Assembly (NCBI GenBank): GCA_015490805.1
Contig: WFXC01000036.1
Location: 1 to 64,000, forward strand
Origin: Candidatus Kapaibacterium sp.
GTDB lineage: Bacteria > Bacteroidota > Ignavibacteria > Kapaibacteriales > WFXC01
Direction: 5' to 3'
DNA length: 64,000 bases
Shown: positions 10,536 to 18,991 of the stretch, one piece after another
Position numbering within the stretch: position 1 is the stretch's first letter
Layout: every line of letters starts with the position of its first letter
The notes under the pieces: model-generated
What the model saw: the letters and a program-made list of their open reading frames with translations, nothing else
The model's database searches: none
What the model was told of the DNA's origin: nothing
Translations under genes and position numbers: made by a program

Positions 10536-11984
10536 TTATTGCAATGGACGATCCGAAGATTTTTTCGCTCGATATGGCGATCGATGATGGGCGAAAACCA
10601 GGGAATCGCGAAGCTCCATCAGTGCTTTGCTGATGCCGACCTTATAAACATACGGCTCTTCAAATCGCTGGTATTCTGGCTCCAGATGAGCAAGCCGCTG
10701 CTGTGCATAAGCAGCACTTTCCTGCACCGACGGTAGAGGGCTGACGATCTTACCGTTCACCATTACCTGTCTCAGTAGCGGTTCTTTGTCGAGGTGTGCA
10801 ACGTCGACGTGCTGATGGGGAAAGAAGGGATGGAACAGGGTTGTTGGGGCTGATTCCGCCGCCAGTGCAATACCATCCGCGTAGAAGTATCCATTGCTGT
10901 TCCAGTAGCGCCACACCTGTTTCCGATCAGGAAGTGACACTTTGGTGATGTCTTCAGAAATTTTGAGCCGGGGCGTTCCATCGAACCAGCAGAGTTTGTA
11001 GACTCCATCCAGCGCAGCAGAGGGGCGTCCCACCGCCAATCGAGTTCCCACTCCAAAGCCGTCGATCGGAGCATTCTGTTCGTTCAGACTCCGAATTGCG
11101 TATTCATCCAGTTGGTTCGAGGCAAAAATTTTTACGTAATGCAGTCCTGCTGCATCCAGCATTTTGCGAGCCTGCTTGCTCAGATAGGCTAAATCCCCAC
11201 TATCCAGGCGAATGCCCAAAAGGCGGTGTCCCTGTGCTTCCAGTTCTTTCGCGACGGTAATAGCGTTTGGAACGCCACTTTTGAGCGTATCGTATGTATC
11301 CACCAGCAGGATGCAGCGATCTGGATACAATTGCGCAAAGGCACGAAAAGCGGTGAGTTCATCGGGGAAACTCTGGATCCACGAATGGGCTTGTGTACCG
11401 GAAACCGGGATGTCATACTGCCATCCGGCTAAGACGTTGGAAGTCCCGCTGGCGCCGCCAATAATCGCCGCTCGAGTTGCCTGCATCCCTCCCAGTCCCT
11501 GAGCGCGGCGCAACCCAAAGTCCAGGAAGATTCGATCGCCAGCGACCCGGCGAATCCGGGCAGCTTTGGTTGCGATGAGCGATTGAAAGTTGAGGAAGTT
11601 AAGAACTAAGGTTTCGATGAGCTGCACCTCGAACATTCGCCCTTCTACGCGCACCACTGGTTCATAGGGGAACACCACTTCGCCCTCTGGAGGTGCATAC
11701 ACTGTTCCCTGGAAGCGGAAATTCCGGAGGAAGGTTAAAAATTCATCCCGGAAGCCCTGGCTACGGAGATACTCCAGGTCATCGGCTTCAAACTGGAGTT
11801 GTTCCAGCATCGGCAGTAGATCGCCCAGTCCTGCAAAGATCACAAAGCCACCGTCGAAGGGGTTTTTCCGAAAAAAGTAGTCAAAAGCCGCTGGCTTTTC
11901 CGCCATTCCCTGAAAGAAATACCCCTGTGCCATCGTGAGTTCGTAGAAATCGGTGTAGAGTCCGATATGGCGTTCGAGAATCAT
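10536..11984 (-). CDS. pncB: Nicotinate phosphoribosyltransferase
   Basis: The 482-residue protein makes nicotinate mononucleotide from nicotinate and PRPP for NAD salvage. Family motifs include YTDFYELTMAQGYF near the N-terminus, FLDFGLRRAQG with the catalytic-region arginines, and SGTQAHSWIQSF, which bears the conserved histidine. GIRLDSGDLAYLSKQARKML and ASNQLDEYAI contribute to the phosphate site. Length agrees with the family. It lies 9 bases downstream of the symporter gene, so co-transcription is likely. Confidence 0.93.
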   Translation of the reverse strand: MILERHIGLYTDFYELTMAQGYFFQGMAEKPAAFDYFFRKNPFDGGFVIFAGLGDLLPMLEQLQFEADDLEYLRSQGFRDEFLTFLRNFRFQGTVYAPPEGEVVFPYEPVVRVEGRMFEVQLIETLVLNFLNFQSLIATKAARIRRVAGDRIFLDFGLRRAQGLGGMQATRAAIIGGASGTSNVLAGWQYDIPVSGTQAHSWIQSFPDELTAFRAFAQLYPDRCILLVDTYDTLKSGVPNAITVAKELEAQGHRLLGIRLDSGDLAYLSKQARKMLDAAGLHYVKIFASNQLDEYAIRSLNEQNAPIDGFGVGTRLAVGRPSAALDGVYKLCWFDGTPRLKISEDITKVSLPDRKQVWRYWNSNGYFYADGIALAAESAPTTLFHPFFPHQHVDVAHLDKEPLLRQVMVNGKIVSPLPSVQESAAYAQQRLAHLEPEYQRFEEPYVYKVGISKALMELRDSLVFAHHRSPYRAKKSSDRPLQ

Positions 11985-11993
11985 TGTAGCAAT

Positions 11994-13571
11994 TCAGTCG
12001 ATTGGCACTTCGATGACATCATCCCGCAATCCCATTTGCCTGCGATACTGCCAGGCGCGATGTACCATCCAGCAGATGCCGATGGTAAACAGCACCATTA
12101 GTCCTCTTGCAGCCCAGCGATACGGAATAGCATCAGGGGATACTCCATCCAGCAGCAGGACACGCCAGGCATCCGTTATTGCCCAGTAGCCCAGAATGAT
12201 GATAAGAAACAGCGGTGTGATGTACTTGAACACGAACTTGAACCATTCGGGAATGTGAATATCCGCTCCACGCATTAACTCCTGGTAGCCTTTATCTACA
12301 CCCAGCACAAAGGCAAACAGGATAGTTTCAATCAGGGCAAAGACGACCAGCATAAAGGTGCCACCCCAGTAGTCCAGCTCATCCAGAAATCCGTGCCCCA
12401 GCAGGAAAACCACCGGCTGGATACAGATGAATGTTAAAACAGCGATAATCGCCACCGCTTTGCCACGGGAAAAGCGAAATTCATCTTCCAGAAAACTAAT
12501 AACCGGTTGTGCCATTGCAACCGATGAGGTGATGCCAGCAAAGAAGAGTAAGCCGAACCACAGAAACCCGAAGAATTCGCCAAAGGGAATCTGGCTGAAG
12601 ATCACAGACATTGATACGAAGCCCAGATTGAACGCTCCTCCCTGGGCAATTTCCTGCGTTGCCTGGACTCCAAAGAACACGACCGCAATCGGAATGGCAA
12701 TGGAACTACCGAGCACAACCTCTGCGAATTCGTTAATCGATGCGGTGGTCAGTCCCGAAAGAGCGATGTCATCTTTTGGTCGAAGGTAACTGGCGTAAGC
12801 GTGGATGGTTCCCATTCCCAGGCTCAGTGTAAAGAAAATTTGCCCGGCAGCCGCTAGCCAGACCTTTGGATCCGACAGCGCAGAGAGATCCGGATTCCAG
12901 AGAAATCCGAGTCCTTCCCATACTGTTGCTTTGTGAATCGCCGGATCTGTCTGGATGGTCAGAACCCGGATTGCTAACAGAAGTGCGAAGATAAACAGAG
13001 TTGGCATTGCAATCCGCGCCAGTTTTTCAATGCCGCCGGAAATTCCCTTACTCAACACGTAGAAATTGATGCCCAGAGTCAGGAGGAGAAAGAAATAAGC
13101 GACCAAAACAGAGGAAAAAGGACCATCGGGGCTCAACCCCTGGTAACTCAAAAGAAACTCCCTCGCACTTTCAAAAGTGGTGTTGTCAAAGTACAATCCA
13201 AGCAGGGAAAAAATGCTATAACCTAACGTCCAGGACTCGATGTAGGTATAGTACACCATAATGGTGAGTGAGATGAACAACCCGAGGGCGCCCAGATACT
13301 TTGCAATTGGATGGCGCCAGATAACTGCGAACATTCCGGGGGCACTGTGGTGGCCATATCGACCGCCATAGCGACCGATCGTCCACTCCATCCACATCAA
13401 AGGGATACCCAGCAGAATGAAGGAGATGAAGTAAGGAATCATAAACGCTCCACCACCGTTACTGGCAGCTTGCACAGGAAATCGGAGAAAATTTCCCAGC
13501 CCAACAGCATTACCTGCTACCGCTAAAATCAAGCCAATGCGGGTTGCCCACGCTTCACGCACCCGTGCCAT
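11994..13571 (-). CDS. Neurotransmitter:sodium symporter (NSS/SNF family)
   Basis: A 525-residue LeuT-fold transporter. TM1 carries the unwound substrate/sodium motif GNAVGLGNFLRFP, and GGGAFMIPYFISFILLGIPL is TM2. SLGMGTIHAYASYL and MAQPVISFLEDEF match later conserved segments. I count 11-12 hydrophobic segments. Family members import amino acids with Na+; the substrate is not evident. It is the first gene of a probable symporter-pncB transcript. A near-consensus -7 element (TAATTTTC) lies about 35-45 bases upstream on the minus strand. Confidence 0.9.
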   Translation of the reverse strand: MARVREAWATRIGLILAVAGNAVGLGNFLRFPVQAASNGGGAFMIPYFISFILLGIPLMWMEWTIGRYGGRYGHHSAPGMFAVIWRHPIAKYLGALGLFISLTIMVYYTYIESWTLGYSIFSLLGLYFDNTTFESAREFLLSYQGLSPDGPFSSVLVAYFFLLLTLGINFYVLSKGISGGIEKLARIAMPTLFIFALLLAIRVLTIQTDPAIHKATVWEGLGFLWNPDLSALSDPKVWLAAAGQIFFTLSLGMGTIHAYASYLRPKDDIALSGLTTASINEFAEVVLGSSIAIPIAVVFFGVQATQEIAQGGAFNLGFVSMSVIFSQIPFGEFFGFLWFGLLFFAGITSSVAMAQPVISFLEDEFRFSRGKAVAIIAVLTFICIQPVVFLLGHGFLDELDYWGGTFMLVVFALIETILFAFVLGVDKGYQELMRGADIHIPEWFKFVFKYITPLFLIIILGYWAITDAWRVLLLDGVSPDAIPYRWAARGLMVLFTIGICWMVHRAWQYRRQMGLRDDVIEVPID

Positions 13572-13730
13572 TCATTTCTTTGTCCTTGTGAAACCCCATT
13601 TTTAAAACCCGAAAATTACGAAAAAACAGACTTTCACTGAACAGATAGCAGTATCCAGTGCGTGGTAATGAACATCCATTTTATGGAAGTACATCCTTTG
13701 CCGGGAAAGCTGGTGCTTCTGGCAACCGGC

Positions 13731-14052
13731 AGCGCACGCTTCAATGAGGCTGGGAACGCACACTTCAGTATGCATTTTCTTTGCCGGCGAAAGCCGGCGC
13801 TCCCAGTGGGGTGTTCCCAGTGTTTGCCGACTGAAGTCGGCGCTCCCAGCTTTTGCTGACGGAAGCCGGGGCTGCCTGTTTACTGGGAGCGCACACTTCA
13901 GTGTGCATCTTCTTTGCCGGCTAAAGCCGGCGCTTTCAGTCGACGCTTGTTAGCGCTGGCGTTCCCAATTACTGGGAGCGCACACTTTAGTGTGCACTTT
14001 TTGCCGGCTAAAGCCGGCGCTCCCCGTACATTGCGTGCGAAAGTGGCGCTCC
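13731..14052. repeat. Cluster of short palindromic repeats with covarying stems
   Basis: About nine hairpin units lie between the symporter and prfA. Read in one orientation each unit is TGCnnnC-(T/G)(A/G)AA-GnnnGC followed by GCTCCCAG. Stems include GCCGGC/GCCGGC (13784, 13916, 14002), GCCGAC/GTCGGC (13825) and GCACAC/GTGTGC (13890, 13980, inverted). Stem bases change together while the GCTCCCAG tail stays. Degenerate units sit at about 13750, 13855, 13940 and 14035. The rest of 13572-14148 holds no gene I can support. Confidence 0.75.
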
Positions 14053-14148
14053 AGAAAGCTTGCTGTTCGTTGCTGCTGCTTTCGTGGCAGGAGAATCTCA
14101 GATGTTAACGACGGCGTCTCACCACCGATTGGAGGGACAAGAGTAGCT

Positions 14149-15237
14149 TTATGAAGCCATACGCTTCGCTTCTGCCAGTCGCTCCTGGCGATCCAGCAAC
14201 TGAAGCTGAGTAATCAGCGGGTCTAAATTGCCAGCCAGAATTTCCTTAAGAGGGTAATTTTTTACCTCTCCCTGAAGCCGATGGTCGGTAACCCGGTTTT
14301 GCGGAAAGTTATATGTACGAATTTTTTCCGATCGATCGCCGCTGCGGATCATCGATCGACGCTGAGAGGATATTTCTGCCTGCTGCTGCTGTTGCTGGAG
14401 TTCGTACAGCCGTGCCCGAAGAATTTTCATAGCTTTCTCCTTGTTGCGATGCTGGGATCGTTCGTCCTGACATTGGACAGTGATCCCCGTCGGAATGTGA
14501 ACGATCCGGACAGCGGTTTCAACTTTATTCACGTGTTGTCCTCCCTTTCCACTGGCGCGGTAGACATCGATGCGGAGATCCTCGTCGCTGATTTCCACCT
14601 CAATATCCTCCAGTTCCGGTAACACCACAACCGAGGCGGCGGAAGTATGAATGCGCCCCTGCGACTCCGTTTCCGGTACCCGCTGGACGCGATGAACCCC
14701 GCTTTCGTACTTCAACGTTCCGTATGCCCGTTCCCCTTTGACTAAAAAAATGATCTCTTTGAAACCTCCCTTATCACTTTCGTGGAAGTCCAGCACCTCA
14801 ATTTGCCATCCTTTGCGATCAGCGTATCGCTGATACATTTTAAACAGGTCGGCGGCAAACAGGGCGGCTTCTTCACCGCCAGTGCCTGCTCGAATCTCAA
14901 CGATGCAGTTTCGCTGATCTTTCGGATCTTCTGGTAACAACAACCCTTGCAGCTCTTCCTCGATAGCCGGAAGTGTTTCTTCCAGTGTTCGAAGTTCTTC
15001 CTTTGCAATCTCCGCTAATTCTTTATCCTCAGCACTGTCCAGTAATTCCTCCAGTTCCTGGTGCTCTCGCAGCAACTGCAAATACCGGCGGGCGACTGCA
15101 ACAATGGGAGCTAATCGTTTCTCTTCCTGTGCTAACTGCTTATATCGCTCCAGATCCGCCACAACTTCTGGATCTTGCAGTTGCTCCTGAATGTGTTCAT
15201 ATTGTCCAATGACTTTCTCAGCACTTTCGCGGATCAT
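14149..15237 (-). CDS. prfA: Peptide chain release factor 1
   Basis: The 362-residue class I release factor recognises UAA and UAG. The GGQ motif is in [15 protein letters not shown], which enters the peptidyl-transferase centre. The codon-recognition tripeptide is P-E-T ([17 protein letters not shown]), fitting the RF1 PxT pattern and not the SPF of RF2. The N-terminal coiled-coil domain (about 1-100) is present. It is read away from the xer-like gene, with a 366-base divergent region. Confidence 0.96.
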   Translation of the reverse strand: MIRESAEKVIGQYEHIQEQLQDPEVVADLERYKQLAQEEKRLAPIVAVARRYLQLLREHQELEELLDSAEDKELAEIAKEELRTLEETLPAIEEELQGLLLPEDPKDQRNCIVEIRAGTGGEEAALFAADLFKMYQRYADRKGWQIEVLDFHESDKGGFKEIIFLVKGERAYGTLKYESGVHRVQRVPETESQGRIHTSAASVVVLPELEDIEVEISDEDLRIDVYRASGKGGQHVNKVETAVRIVHIPTGITVQCQDERSQHRNKEKAMKILRARLYELQQQQQQAEISSQRRSMIRSGDRSEKIRTYNFPQNRVTDHRLQGEVKNYPLKEILAGNLDPLITQLQLLDRQERLAEAKRMAS

Positions 15238-15603
15238 TTCTAAAAATTTTTTTGACTTTTGCCTTGTTCCTTAAGCAAAGAACGGCTGGAAATGCGGAAT
15301 CGTGTATAGGGATCGGTACGGGGTTAATGCTTTCTGGACGGAACGCTGATGCTACGCTGGTACTACACCTTTGCCGTTTTCTGGCATAGGGGCAAAGCGC
15401 AGCGGACAACCTGCTATCCATTTTTCCTGCTGCTGTTTTGCGCCGGAAGACTTTCGCCGAGTTAAGGGGGATTGCCCGTAGTTGAACGGAACATTACACC
15501 CTTGCAGGACATTGCGCATCCGCATCTGTTCCTACCGCTTTTGCTTTCCATTTCGTCAGAAAGTTGTAATTTTAAAGAATCTTTGGGGCAAGGCAGCAGA
15601 GGA
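15238..15603. other. Divergent intergenic region prfA / xer-like
   Basis: About 365 bases between two divergently read genes. A frame upstream of 15604 stays open but starts poorly and has no conserved look, so I treat it as leader. AT-rich stretches near 15240-15255 (prfA side) and 15560-15585 (xer side) are the likely promoter areas; I found no exact TAnnTTTG. Confidence 0.5.
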
Positions 15604-16569
15604 ATGATCAAGGATACTTTTAAACCGGTCAAGCTCAAGCTCACAGAGCTCAAGCGGTACATAGCGGCGTTTCTGGAGACGTTGCAGGAGCGCTCACCGG
15701 AAACGCGAGGAACGTATGAGCGTTCGCTAAAGGCTTTTGTCAACTTTTTTGTCCAGGATCGCCACTTTTTCTTCCGCGTGCGCGATGTCGAACGGTATCG
15801 AGAATTTCTCAAGACGCAGCGGAAGCTCAAAGAAGCAACGGTTGCTACGTATCTGACCGCTCTGCGGCGATTCTGCCAGTTTCTGGTAGCTGAGGGAGTG
15901 TTAGAGAAAAATCCGGCAGCTCGAGTGGCTGGCGGTCGGCGTCCACAACACCATCATCGAATGTATCTGCAATTATCGGAGATTCAGCAGTTGCTGGAGT
16001 CCATTGATCAGACGACCGAGATCGGACTGCGGGATCGAGCGATTATTCAGTTGATGTTGGGGTGTGCCTGTTCGGAGCGAGAAATAATGTATGCCAACAT
16101 TGGTGATTTGCAACGCCGGGGTCGGAAGTGGATCCTCTATGTGCAGGGGAAGGGGCGAACGGTAAAAGATGAGGTTGTGCCTGTGCCACCAGCGGCAGTG
16201 GAAGCGGTGCAACGGTATCTGGAGAAACGGCGACAGTACGAAGAGCTGGACGAGGATTCACCAATGTTTGTGAGCTATAGCAATCGATCACAGCGGCAGC
16301 GAATGACGATTCGTGGCATCCGCGAAGCAATTTCTGAACGACTGCGACAGAGTGGCATCAAGCAGGATCGCAAGCGTCTGGTAACGCCCTTTTCCATTCG
16401 GCACACCGCAGGAATCTTACTGGCAGAATCCGGCATTCCCGTTGAAGAATTTATGCAGCGGATGCGCATAAAGTGGCGTCCGACCGCGATGCAATATTAT
16501 CGATTAGCGGGCGTGCTGCGAAGTGAGCAGTATCCGGAATTGCAAACGATGGTCAAAGTAGAGCAATGA
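15604..16569 (+). CDS. XerC/D-like tyrosine recombinase with degenerate active site
   Basis: From the ATG at 15604 (MIKDTFKPVK) the protein is 321 residues, close to XerC/XerD length. It has a SAM-like core-binding domain (about 15-105) and a catalytic domain (about 120-310). The active site is unusual. The GxRxSE arginine is not in register (CACSERE, 154-160), the HxxR histidine is Phe (F263-S-I-R266), and the LGH histidine is Lys-Trp (K290-W291). K183 in QGKG, R266 and Tyr298/299 remain. It may be a non-cleaving DNA-binding relative. The stop overlaps the amidase ATG by four bases. Confidence 0.8.
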   Translation: MIKDTFKPVKLKLTELKRYIAAFLETLQERSPETRGTYERSLKAFVNFFVQDRHFFFRVRDVERYREFLKTQRKLKEATVATYLTALRRFCQFLVAEGVLEKNPAARVAGGRRPQHHHRMYLQLSEIQQLLESIDQTTEIGLRDRAIIQLMLGCACSEREIMYANIGDLQRRGRKWILYVQGKGRTVKDEVVPVPPAAVEAVQRYLEKRRQYEELDEDSPMFVSYSNRSQRQRMTIRGIREAISERLRQSGIKQDRKRLVTPFSIRHTAGILLAESGIPVEEFMQRMRIKWRPTAMQYYRLAGVLRSEQYPELQTMVKVEQ

Positions 16570-18470
16570 ACAAGAAACGGCGTGTGCTGCCATTTGCCAG
16601 CTTGTTACTCCTTGTACCGGTGCTCCTGACAGCACAGCAGTTTCACCGCTATACGGTGGTGCGACCGGGATACAAATCAGTGCGAGTAACAGTTCTTCAA
16701 CTGGGACCGCACCGGTATATTTCACCTGCGGATGCTGCTCGGATTCTTCCAGGGGGACAGTGGCGTCATCACTGGATCTGGAGCGATCGGCTTCAGTTCC
16801 GTCTCCGCTTTGCGCCGTTGAGCCTGATTTTATATCTGGAGAAAGGCGAAAATCGCTACGAATACCAGATGCCTTATCCGGTGATTCAATGGGAGGATAA
16901 GCCGTTTCTACCGCTGTTCGGCTATCTGGAAGCCCTTCGATCACTGGGCGTTCTTCGCTACGAACACCGAAGGAAGAAGCTGCGCCTTCAATTTCAGGAA
17001 GCGCTGACAGAGCTATTGCCTTTTGTTGCTAAACCGAAACGCACCATCCAGCCCGTCGTGGTGACCGGTGCAATGCCGCCGCTGGAAGAAGGCGTGGAGG
17101 CAGTGCGTCAGCGCTTGAGCTGGATTGCGGAAACCGGTTTGCCCCGGTATTTGGGGGAAAGTCGAAAGTGGCAACTGGAGGTTGCGGGACAACGGGAGAT
17201 TCCCCGGTACAAAGCCAAACCGCTGTTTCTCCCCCCGCTGTTTTACCAGATTCCACCCGGATTGCGGCGACCATTACCGAAGTTACCACCTCGCAAGACA
17301 CAGTCCTTCCAGTTTGGTGTGCCACTGCGGTCATCGCCACTTTTAGCTTCGCTTATGCCGCTGGAGTGGTTAGCGCCACCAGAGCGCAGCAGACCGCCGT
17401 TGCTGATCCAGAGAGTACGGCTGGTGCCTTCGGGTAATACCTACGAGCTCTACCTGTATGCAAATCGTTCCATTGGCGCTTATCAGAAGCCAGAGTTTTT
17501 CGGTAATACCGTTATTATTCGCATCCCGGACGCACTCCATCGAGCAGGCTCTCTGTCGGCGCTGGGGAAGCAGCATCGGTGTCGCATCAAAGTAGAAAAG
17601 ATCCGGAACATTCTCCGGTATACGTTCCAGTTCCCTACGGAAATTGCGGACGTGGACTATCGCCGCATTGCAAACAGCACGGCGCTGAAGTTTCGGATTT
17701 ATTTCAAGCAGCAGGTGGAAAGCGTTGCCGAGAAGCTGCAGAAGGAACAGCAGAAATGGAAACTGGATGTGATTGTGTTAGATCCGGGACACGGTGGCAA
17801 GGATGCGGGGGCGATTGGGGTAACAGGAGTTCGGGAAAAAGATATTACGCTGGCAATTGCGCTGGAAGTTGGACGGCTGCTCAAAAAGGAGTTCCCGCAG
17901 ATTAAAGTCGTATATACCCGAACAACGGACCGGTTTGTTGAGCTCTATCGGCGAGGGCAAATTGCCAATCAAAGCGGTGGAAAATTGTTCGTTAGCATTC
18001 ATTGCAATTCCAAACCACGCAAACCTGATCCTGCCCGTGGGTGCGAAACCTACATCCTTCGACCGGGACGGAACGCTGATGCGCTGGAAGTAGCCCGGCG
18101 GGAAAATGCCGTTATTCGGCTGGAAGCAGATCAGCAGCGGTATGTAAAGCTGACAGAGGAGCAGTTGATCATTGCTACAATGGCGCAGCGGGCTTTTGTG
18201 AAATTCAGCGAATTGTTTGCTTCGCTGCTCCAGAAGCATGTTTCGCAGGTCACCGGTCTGCCAGATCGAGGCGTTCATCAAGCGGGATTTCTGGTGTTGG
18301 TTGGAGCCTCAATGCCCAATGTTCTGTTTGAAGCTGGCTTTTTGTCCAATCCTCGTGATGAAAAATTCCTGGCGTCGAAGCAGGGACAGCGAAAGATAGC
18401 GCGGGGCATTGTGAACGCTATCAAGGAATATATGCAGCAGTATGAGCGGATGTTAGCTGTCGAACGCTGA
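16566..18470 (+). CDS. N-acetylmuramoyl-L-alanine amidase (Amidase_3)
   Basis: 634 residues. Residues 1-23 are a signal peptide (basic MNKKRR, hydrophobic core, LTAQQ). A long middle part contains a copper-amine-oxidase-like/AMIN-type beta region and a Pro-rich linker (about 225-255). The C-terminal 400-630 is Amidase_3: VIVLDPGHGGKDAGAIG (Zn His), REKDITLA (Zn Glu), FVSIHCNS (Zn His) and VLFEAGFLSN (catalytic Glu). It would cleave the peptide stem from peptidoglycan in the periplasm. The coupling to a Xer-like gene is notable because both families act around cell division. Confidence 0.9.
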   Translation: MNKKRRVLPFASLLLLVPVLLTAQQFHRYTVVRPGYKSVRVTVLQLGPHRYISPADAARILPGGQWRHHWIWSDRLQFRLRFAPLSLILYLEKGENRYEYQMPYPVIQWEDKPFLPLFGYLEALRSLGVLRYEHRRKKLRLQFQEALTELLPFVAKPKRTIQPVVVTGAMPPLEEGVEAVRQRLSWIAETGLPRYLGESRKWQLEVAGQREIPRYKAKPLFLPPLFYQIPPGLRRPLPKLPPRKTQSFQFGVPLRSSPLLASLMPLEWLAPPERSRPPLLIQRVRLVPSGNTYELYLYANRSIGAYQKPEFFGNTVIIRIPDALHRAGSLSALGKQHRCRIKVEKIRNILRYTFQFPTEIADVDYRRIANSTALKFRIYFKQQVESVAEKLQKEQQKWKLDVIVLDPGHGGKDAGAIGVTGVREKDITLAIALEVGRLLKKEFPQIKVVYTRTTDRFVELYRRGQIANQSGGKLFVSIHCNSKPRKPDPARGCETYILRPGRNADALEVARRENAVIRLEADQQRYVKLTEEQLIIATMAQRAFVKFSELFASLLQKHVSQVTGLPDRGVHQAGFLVLVGASMPNVLFEAGFLSNPRDEKFLASKQGQRKIARGIVNAIKEYMQQYERMLAVER

Positions 18471-18535
18471 GTTTTTCAGCGATATTAGATGGAGAATATG
18501 CCGTTTTTGGCGCTTCTGCAGGGGTGATTGGCATC

Positions 18536-18567
18536 TTTGGTTGTCGCTGGCAAATTCTCTAAATTTG
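18536..18567 (+). promoter_or_regulatory. Bacteroidota-type promoter
   Basis: TTTG (18536-18539), a 20-base spacer and TAAATTTG (18560-18567) match the Bacteroidota TTTG-N19/21-TAnnTTTG consensus exactly. The expected start of transcription is about 18571-18575. It would drive the small unknown gene and lhgO. Confidence 0.65.
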
Positions 18568-18573
18568 CAGTGC

Positions 18574-18591
18574 GCATAAAGAGGAAGAGAA
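18574..18591 (+). promoter_or_regulatory. 18-nt leader element, perfect complement of the candidate sRNA
   Basis: GCATAAAGAGGAAGAGAA is expected to be the very 5' end of the mRNA. The identical 18 bases occur on the plus strand at 32314-32331, where the minus-strand candidate sRNA is transcribed. The sRNA would therefore pair with this leader without mismatch. It lies 22 bases before the ATG at 18614 and 16 before a GTG at 18608. Confidence 0.45.
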
Positions 18592-18613
18592 GTACCAGAA
18601 AAGACACGTGCGG

Positions 18614-18991
18614 ATGAAGCCAAAGCAGTTACTGGAAGAACTCAAGTCCTTAGCGGCAACATTGAACATTACCGTACGATTTGAACAGGGGAATTTTCGG
18701 GGTGGCTCGTGTATTCTGGAGCAGCAGCGGCTGATCGTTATCAATCGTTCCCTGCCGGTCGAAAGCAAAATTTCCCTGCTGGCACAAGCCTTAAGCAGCT
18801 TTCCGCTGGACGGTGTTTACATCAAGCCAGCCGTGCGGGAATATCTGGAGCAGGAGCGGTTGGCATTACAGCAACAGGCAGGAGAACCAATCCAGAACGG
18901 GTTTGAAATGCTCATCTTCGATCCCCTGCATCCTTTACAGGTGCGTGCTTCACTGGCTGATACGGCAGAGGATGACTCCAAAACGCAATGA
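18614..18991 (+). CDS. Small conserved-looking protein of unknown function
   Basis: About 125 residues from the ATG at 18614; a GTG two codons upstream is possible. I do not recognise the family. It is soluble, has no signal peptide, and contains RGGSCILEQQRLIVINRSLP followed by a leucine-rich helix. Cys, Gly and Asn in that strand-turn-strand look constrained. The C-terminus is acidic. It has its own consensus promoter and overlaps lhgO by four bases (ATGA), so the two are translationally coupled. Confidence 0.75.
   Translation: MKPKQLLEELKSLAATLNITVRFEQGNFRGGSCILEQQRLIVINRSLPVESKISLLAQALSSFPLDGVYIKPAVREYLEQERLALQQQAGEPIQNGFEMLIFDPLHPLQVRASLADTAEDDSKTQ

Noticed and set aside
13662-14108. 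Short reading frames across the palindromic repeat cluster
   Set aside because: Their peptides (repeated AGESRRSQ-type words) are translations of the repeats, not genes.
15472-15603. 44-residue extension of the xer-like protein
   Set aside because: No ribosome-binding site and no resemblance to recombinase N-termini. The ATG at 15604 gives the family length.
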